Source: an uncultured Campylobacterales bacterium (GTDB lineage: Bacteria; Campylobacterota; Campylobacteria; Campylobacterales; Arcobacteraceae). From it: a stretch of DNA of 57,275 nt. The translations under genes were made by a program, and so were the position numbers. This document shows positions 53,168 through 57,275 of this stretch, piece after piece. Numbering within the stretch: the first letter of the stretch is position 1; every line of letters starts with the position of its first letter. The notes under the pieces are model-generated. The model had not been told where the DNA came from and ran no database searches. It saw only the letters and a list, made by a program, of their open reading frames with translations. The stretch lies in assembly GCA_938084175.1 (NCBI GenBank), contig CALKDR010000027.1:1-57275 (forward strand). Direction: 5' to 3'.

Positions 53168-53971
53168 TTATCTATTTTCCTTTAATATTAGTAAGAAATC
53201 ACTTTTGTTCCAAGAACCAGGATATTTATTTTCTAACTTTCCCTCACTATTAAGAGCAAAAAAAGTTGGAGTCATACCTCTATAAGTTTTTTTTAAATCA
53301 AAAGGTAATGATACATCTTCAACATCAACTTTTAAAAATACAAAATCTTTTGCAATTTCATCTTTTACATCTTCTAAACTAAGTACTTCTTTATCCATTT
53401 TTTTACAAAAATGACAAGATTTAGATGTTGCGTAAACCAATAACTTTTTATTATTTGTATTAGCTTCTTTAAGTAATAGATTTTCATCATAATTTTTACT
53501 TAATACTCTAACTTGTCTAGTAACTTTTTTTAATCTTTCTTTTTTATAGTTCATAAAATAAATAGCTAAGTTTGATAAATCATCTTCATCTAAACTATAA
53601 TCATTTGGAAGTTTTTTATCATAATATTTTATTATTGAAGGCTCACAAATGCTATTGTTTAAGTCTGGATTTTCTAGATATGATTTTAAATATACTTCAA
53701 TCTCAATTTGTTGCATTTCTAAATCACTTTTATCTCCTATATGCTTTGAACTATCAATAATTGCGTATGCAAGCATATTTTCAGTAGGAGAGTTTAGATT
53801 TAAAAGTTTGTTTTCCTTTTCAAAAAAATTTGTTTTAAGTGTTTTCATATCAACAAATTTTCCATGACATGATGAACATTTTTGTAAAAATATTTTTTCA
53901 CCTTCTTTGAAATTAGCATTTAAACATGTGAGTAAAATTAATGTTGATATTAGTAGAGCTTTTTTAAGCAA
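53168..53971 (-). CDS. Cytochrome c fused to a thioredoxin-like domain
   Basis: The 267-residue periplasmic protein has a signal peptide (LLISTLILLTCLNA) and a cytochrome c domain (about 20-150) with one heme site CSSCH near residue 32. A thioredoxin fold follows (about 165-267): LLVYATSKSCHFCKKMDKEV with CHFC as active site, FVFLKVDVEDV and YRGMTPTFFALNSEGK with the cis-Pro loop. Electron transfer between heme and a dithiol is implied, similar in purpose to SoxW/SoxV systems. It lies 111 bases after soxB, behind a hairpin, and leads the MOSC-DsrE pair. Confidence 0.88.
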   Translation of the reverse strand: MLKKALLISTLILLTCLNANFKEGEKIFLQKCSSCHGKFVDMKTLKTNFFEKENKLLNLNSPTENMLAYAIIDSSKHIGDKSDLEMQQIEIEVYLKSYLENPDLNNSICEPSIIKYYDKKLPNDYSLDEDDLSNLAIYFMNYKKERLKKVTRQVRVLSKNYDENLLLKEANTNNKKLLVYATSKSCHFCKKMDKEVLSLEDVKDEIAKDFVFLKVDVEDVSLPFDLKKTYRGMTPTFFALNSEGKLENKYPGSWNKSDFLLILKENR

Positions 53972-54032
53972 GTAGTATTCCTTTTTTCAATTTAATAAAT
54001 AGTTTAATAAAACCACTTATTAAATTGAAAGA

Positions 54033-54057
54033 AGTATAAAGAATAAATCTTTATACT
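54033..54057 (-). terminator. Hairpin downstream of soxB
   Basis: AGTATAAAGA pairs with TCTTTATACT around ATAAA, 26 bases after the soxB stop. The T run on the minus strand is weak (TCTTTC), so some read-through into the cytochrome-thioredoxin operon is possible. Confidence 0.65.
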
Positions 54058-54082
54058 TTTTCATTTTTAATCTTAGTAGGGA

Positions 54083-55846
54083 CTAAACAATACCTGGGTT
54101 ATTTTTAACACCAATAATATCTGGAGTATCAACTCTTAAGTTTGCAATATGTTTTACATTTCCTAAGTAAGTTTCTACAGTTTCCCAAACTGGCTCACCT
54201 GGTGATTTAGAACCAACAGTTGACCAACCAGCAACCTTATAAGATTTACTAGCTTGAAGTTTTTTACCATTTTTAGTAAGTTGAATATCAGTAATTCTAT
54301 TACCCATAGCAGCTTTAGGATCAATTTTATAAGAAATTCCACCTGTTCTAACCATATCCCCACCTTGTTGGTAGAAAGGATCTGCATTAAATAAGTTATC
54401 AGCAACATCTTCTAAAATATCTTTAATACCTTGACCTGTAATATCTCTTGCATAAGTTTCAGGGTAAGTCATAGCTGTTTGAGTCATTAAATCATCAAAT
54501 GTGATATCTTGACCTGGCATTACAGTTGTTCCCCATCTAAATCCAGGAGAAAGTGAAATATCAGCACCTTTTACATCAATTAAAGCATCACAAATAATTT
54601 GATCCCAAGAACCGTTAAAGTTACCACGTCTAAATAGTGTTTCTTCAGTTGTAGCAATAGTTCTATTTAAGTCTTTAATAAACGGTAATCTAACTTTTTC
54701 AATATAAGCTTTCATTTCTTTATCTTCAGGAACTAAATCTGAGAAGATTGGAAGAAGAGTAAATTTAAAGTCTTTGATTTTTCCATTTTGAATATCTAAA
54801 TCAAGAACGTTTAAGAATTTACCATTTGAACCTGCATTACATACATAAGTAGTACCATTTTCATTTTTAACAGGAACTGCTTCAGGAACACCATCATGAG
54901 TATGTCCACCCATAATAAAGTCAATACCAGTACAAACTTCTGCCATTTTTTGATCAACATCAAAACCATTATGAGATAAAACAATAACAGCATCTGGTTT
55001 TTCTTCATCTCTAATAGTATCAACTAGTTCTTGCATCTCTTCATCTTTAATCCCAAAAGTCCAATCAGGAATAAATCTTTGAGGATTTGCAATAGTTGTA
55101 TAAGGGAAAGCTTGTCCAATAACAGCAACTCTAGCATTACCCATTTTTTTGATAGTATATGGTTTAAAAGCTAGTCCTGAATCTTCATCATAAGCTTCAG
55201 CCCCTTCCATTAAAGCATCTTCTTTTACAAAAACATTTTGGGCTAAGAATTCAGCATCAAGTTCTTTTACATTTGCTAAAATTTCTTCAGCTTTATATGT
55301 AAATTCCCAATGTCCAACTGCAACATCAACACCTAATAAGTTCATAGCACCAACCATATCTCTACCACGAGTGTAAAGAGCTGTTGCACTTCCTTGCCAA
55401 GTATCTCCACCATCCATCATAAGAGTTTTTTCAGGTCCGAAATTATTTCTTAAATGATCAATTACAGTTTTAAGTTGTGCAAAACCACCAACTCTTCCCA
55501 TAGCTTTTGCATGCTTTTCAAAGTTTACCATTGAATATGCATATTCTAATCTTTTATTACCTTTAATACCATAATAATCTAATAGTTTCTCACCTACAAT
55601 ATGAGGTGGTTTTCCATAATTACCATGAAGTCCTAAGTTTACACTTGGTTCTCTGAAGTATACAGGCATCAATTGAGCATGAGAATCTGTCATATGAAGA
55701 AGTCTAACATTACCAAAGTTTTCAAGCTTATAGTAATCATCTAATTTATTTGTTTCTACTGTTCTTGTATGAGAGTTTGCAAATACAGGTGCAGCACCAA
55801 GTACTGACATCATATATACAAATTCTCTTCTGCTTAATTTACTCAT
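54083..55846 (-). CDS. soxB: Thiosulfohydrolase SoxB
   Basis: SoxB hydrolyses the sulfone group from SoxY-bound thiosulfate in the periplasm, releasing sulfate. The 587-residue protein has a Tat signal (SRREFVYMMSVLGAAPVFA). Its dinuclear Mn centre motifs are LLHMTDSHAQL, MMDGGDTWQGS, VAVGHWEFTY, IVLSHNGFDVDQKM and IMGGHTHDGVP. The C-terminal 5'-nucleotidase-like domain contains RRGNFNGSWDQIICDAL, then QGGDMVRTGGISY. It follows a rhodanese gene and a SoxA-like gene on the same strand, forming the sox operon. Full length and intact. Confidence 0.96.
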   Translation of the reverse strand: MSKLSRREFVYMMSVLGAAPVFANSHTRTVETNKLDDYYKLENFGNVRLLHMTDSHAQLMPVYFREPSVNLGLHGNYGKPPHIVGEKLLDYYGIKGNKRLEYAYSMVNFEKHAKAMGRVGGFAQLKTVIDHLRNNFGPEKTLMMDGGDTWQGSATALYTRGRDMVGAMNLLGVDVAVGHWEFTYKAEEILANVKELDAEFLAQNVFVKEDALMEGAEAYDEDSGLAFKPYTIKKMGNARVAVIGQAFPYTTIANPQRFIPDWTFGIKDEEMQELVDTIRDEEKPDAVIVLSHNGFDVDQKMAEVCTGIDFIMGGHTHDGVPEAVPVKNENGTTYVCNAGSNGKFLNVLDLDIQNGKIKDFKFTLLPIFSDLVPEDKEMKAYIEKVRLPFIKDLNRTIATTEETLFRRGNFNGSWDQIICDALIDVKGADISLSPGFRWGTTVMPGQDITFDDLMTQTAMTYPETYARDITGQGIKDILEDVADNLFNADPFYQQGGDMVRTGGISYKIDPKAAMGNRITDIQLTKNGKKLQASKSYKVAGWSTVGSKSPGEPVWETVETYLGNVKHIANLRVDTPDIIGVKNNPGIV

Positions 55847-55870
55847 ATTTATTCCTATTTTTAAATTATA

Positions 55871-56524
55871 TTATTTCCCAGTTCCTACAACTGTAAAACC
55901 TAATGAAGTCCAAGCTTGCATACCACCTCTGTAGTATTTAATCTTTTCAACTGGGTAACCCATTTTTAATAATGCAAATTCTGCATTTTTAACCATACCT
56001 GGAGTTTGACCACACCAGTAACCATTACAATATAAAGCTAATGTTTTTGCATTTGAGAAATCTAAAGTACCATCATCATTTTGAACAACACCCATTTCAT
56101 CTTCCATCATTTCAATAGCAGTATCTTTTGAATCAAATTCTGTAAATGGTACATTAACAGCACCTGGAATTCTTAATCTATCAAACCATCCTGGCTTTCT
56201 TGAATCAATAATTGCAATGTTAGTATCAGTTTGAGCTTTTTTCATATAATCAATAAACTCTAATTCACCTAAAGTTTCTAAACCTTTAGCTAAAGAAATT
56301 GGTTGAGGAGCACCTCTAAAAGTTGTTTCATATAATGCTGAAATCTTGCTAGTTTTTGATTGATTTCTCATAATAGTGAATTTTTCACCATTTAAATTCA
56401 TATCAATTGATTTAACACCTTTTGAAATTGCTACAAATTTAGAAGTAGCTTCAGCAGCCATTCCTGAAGTTGCAAATAATCCTGAAAGTGCTGTTGCTAT
56501 AAGTAATTTATTTAATATTTTCAT
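55871..56524 (-). CDS. Periplasmic rhodanese-like protein in the sox operon
   Basis: The ATG at 56524 has AAAGGA at six bases; the ATG two codons upstream has it immediately adjacent, so I prefer 56524. The product has a signal peptide (LLIATALSGLFATSGMAA) and a rhodanese domain with AIIDSRKPGWFDRLRIPGAVNVPF, the active-site loop YCNGYWCGQTPGM and YYRGGMQAWTSLGFTV. It shares loop and architecture with the protein at 47069. It lies 24 bases before soxB and probably accepts or donates sulfane sulfur during thiosulfate oxidation. Confidence 0.88.
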   Translation of the reverse strand: MKILNKLLIATALSGLFATSGMAAEATSKFVAISKGVKSIDMNLNGEKFTIMRNQSKTSKISALYETTFRGAPQPISLAKGLETLGELEFIDYMKKAQTDTNIAIIDSRKPGWFDRLRIPGAVNVPFTEFDSKDTAIEMMEDEMGVVQNDDGTLDFSNAKTLALYCNGYWCGQTPGMVKNAEFALLKMGYPVEKIKYYRGGMQAWTSLGFTVVGTGK

Positions 56525-56548
56525 TTTCATTCCTTTTATTTTGTAAAA

Positions 56549-56578
56549 AAAAAGTCAAGAATAAGCTCTTGACTTTTT
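56549..56578 (-). terminator. Terminator or attenuator inside the sox operon
   Basis: AAAAAGTCAAGA pairs with TCTTGACTTTTT around ATAAGC. On the minus strand it is followed by a run of eight or nine T residues. It separates the SoxK-like gene from the rhodanese-soxB pair, so expression of the two halves may differ. Confidence 0.8.
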
Positions 56579-56606
56579 GATTTTTGATGAGTATTAATAC
56601 TAGAAC

Positions 56607-57068
56607 CTAGTATTTATATCCATCTCCAGGTATTGCTAGTCTCCAAGAAGTTTTACCCTCTTCTGCTTGTTGTAATGCTCTAATAGCAAATTTACAAGCT
56701 CTATGAGCTGCAAAATTAGTTTCTAATTTAGTTTTAGATTTCTTACCTTTAAAAGTCTTTGGATTAACCATTTTTGCTTTTGTTTTAATTGCTTCTTCTA
56801 CAGAAATTATTAAATCAGTATTATTTACAGTTAATCTTCTGAATTCTAAACCTTTTTTCTTAGCAATTACATTGTACTGTTTAGCACTTGCAATTACTTT
56901 TTCAATACCATTAGTTTTAACGTTACAAACTTTTTCAACATCAATTTTAGAATATTTGTTATTTTCTGCACCAGTACTAGTCGTTCCAAGTTCTTTATGT
57001 GTAGTACATCCTGTTAATAAAGCAAAAGCTGCAACACTAACTAATGATAATTTTAATATTTTTTTCAT
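56607..57068 (-). CDS. Sox-locus lipoprotein, possibly SoxK-like
   Basis: I chose the ATG at 57068, with AAAGGTGA before it, over a GTG three codons upstream. The 153-residue protein begins MKKILKLSLVSVAAFALLTGC, a lipoprotein signal with lipobox LTGC. The mature part is basic and helical, with KVCNVKTNGIEKVIASA, a Lys-rich centre and NFAAHRACKFAIRALQQAEEGKTSW near the end. The last block, two cysteines and the place between soxA-like and soxB genes recall the SoxAX-binding protein SoxK. That match is by position and weak pattern only. Confidence 0.55.
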   Translation of the reverse strand: MKKILKLSLVSVAAFALLTGCTTHKELGTTSTGAENNKYSKIDVEKVCNVKTNGIEKVIASAKQYNVIAKKKGLEFRRLTVNNTDLIISVEEAIKTKAKMVNPKTFKGKKSKTKLETNFAAHRACKFAIRALQQAEEGKTSWRLAIPGDGYKY

Positions 57069-57079
57069 AATTTTCACCT

Positions 57080-57275
57080 TTACTTTCTAATATCTGGACC
57101 ATCAACTGGTAAACCATTTGATAAGTATGACATAAAATATAATAATTCTTTCATTGTTTCTGAACTAGTTTTTGGAGGAACTTGTCCTGCATCTTTAATA
57201 CATCCAGCCATTCTTCTTTCTAGTGTACCTAAACCATCATTAGCAGCATTTCCAGCAGCCCATTTTAATCTATAT
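57080..57275 (-). CDS. soxA: SoxA-like cytochrome, C-terminal part only
   Basis: The last 65 codons of a gene that continues beyond the window. The frame reads LKWAAGNAANDGLGTLERRM, then AGCIKDAGQVPP, then MKELLYFMSYLSNGLPVDGP and ends DIRK. A single Cys in the RRMAGC block, and the SYLSNGLP-VDGP-R ending, resemble the region of SoxA cytochromes after a heme site. SoxA with SoxX joins thiosulfate to SoxY. Its position upstream of the SoxK-like gene, rhodanese and soxB fits. SoxX or another cytochrome c cannot be excluded. Confidence 0.5.
   Translation of the reverse strand, partial: YRLKWAAGNAANDGLGTLERRMAGCIKDAGQVPPKTSSETMKELLYFMSYLSNGLPVDGPDIRK

Noticed and set aside
1-57275. CRISPR arrays, insertion sequences, prophage or integron elements
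   Set aside because: No regularly spaced direct repeats, transposase, integrase or phage structural motifs were seen, and there are no obvious terminal inverted repeats around the pseudogenes.

Overview
The window looks like chromosome from a low-GC member of the Campylobacterota, most like the Arcobacter group. The grounds are strong A+T bias, frequent TTG starts, short intergenic gaps, and recognisable family content: an ffh-rpsP-khpA-rimM block, Bpt/Aat/ClpS/ClpA, a Fur-FeoAB-flavodoxin block, a Sox thiosulfate-oxidation locus and Campylobacterota-style flagellar and chemotaxis fragments. No rRNA, tRNA, CRISPR array, phage or insertion sequence was recognised.

Layout. 1-2.8 kb: a response regulator with an unusual ribbon-helix-helix output, small hypothetical genes, and gene debris (a chemoreceptor tail and the end of a porin). 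2.8-7.5 kb: an iron-limitation block with Fur-like sites, a possible 20-residue peptide, DUF2325, an unknown gene, flavodoxin, then fur divergent from feoAB. 7.6-18.4 kb: housekeeping genes, including all four parts of the bacterial N-degron pathway within 10 kb (bpt, aat, clpA, clpS), plus trpA, panB, ruvB, bioD, a PerM-type permease and a ferredoxin:thioredoxin-reductase-like/rhodanese fusion. 18.7-24.5 kb: a four-gene CoA-ester operon (CitE-like lyase, acyl-CoA ligase fused to a CitE-like domain, mesaconyl-CoA hydratase, malyl-CoA lyase-like protein), followed by a class I fumarase and a DUF5718 gene. 27-34 kb: an mscL gene with a frameshifted start, then a minus-strand run (flavin reductase, MFS, molybdopterin oxidoreductase, periplasmic adaptor, BatD). 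33.5-36.8 kb: a decaying flagellar/chemotaxis locus. 36.8-47 kb: translation, envelope and nucleotide genes. 47-57.3 kb: a sulfur-oxidation region with soxB, three rhodanese-domain proteins, a DsrE protein, a cytochrome c-thioredoxin fusion and the end of a SoxA-like cytochrome. A dead chemoreceptor gene lies inside it.

Two themes stand out. First, the CoA-ester operon contains what is needed to move carbon between glyoxylate, propionyl-CoA or acetyl-CoA and C4/C5 hydroxy-dicarboxylyl-CoA esters through mesaconyl-CoA. It has an added ligase-lyase fusion whose lyase half has lost a predicted metal ligand. This is the best candidate for an undescribed system. Second, flgF, flgG, cheY and two chemoreceptor genes are all broken by deletions, frameshifts or stop codons, and flgF is fused to the tail of an unrelated gene. 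The lineage appears to be losing, or to have lost, flagellar motility and part of its chemotaxis. All assignments come from reading the sequence and remembered family motifs; no database search was possible.
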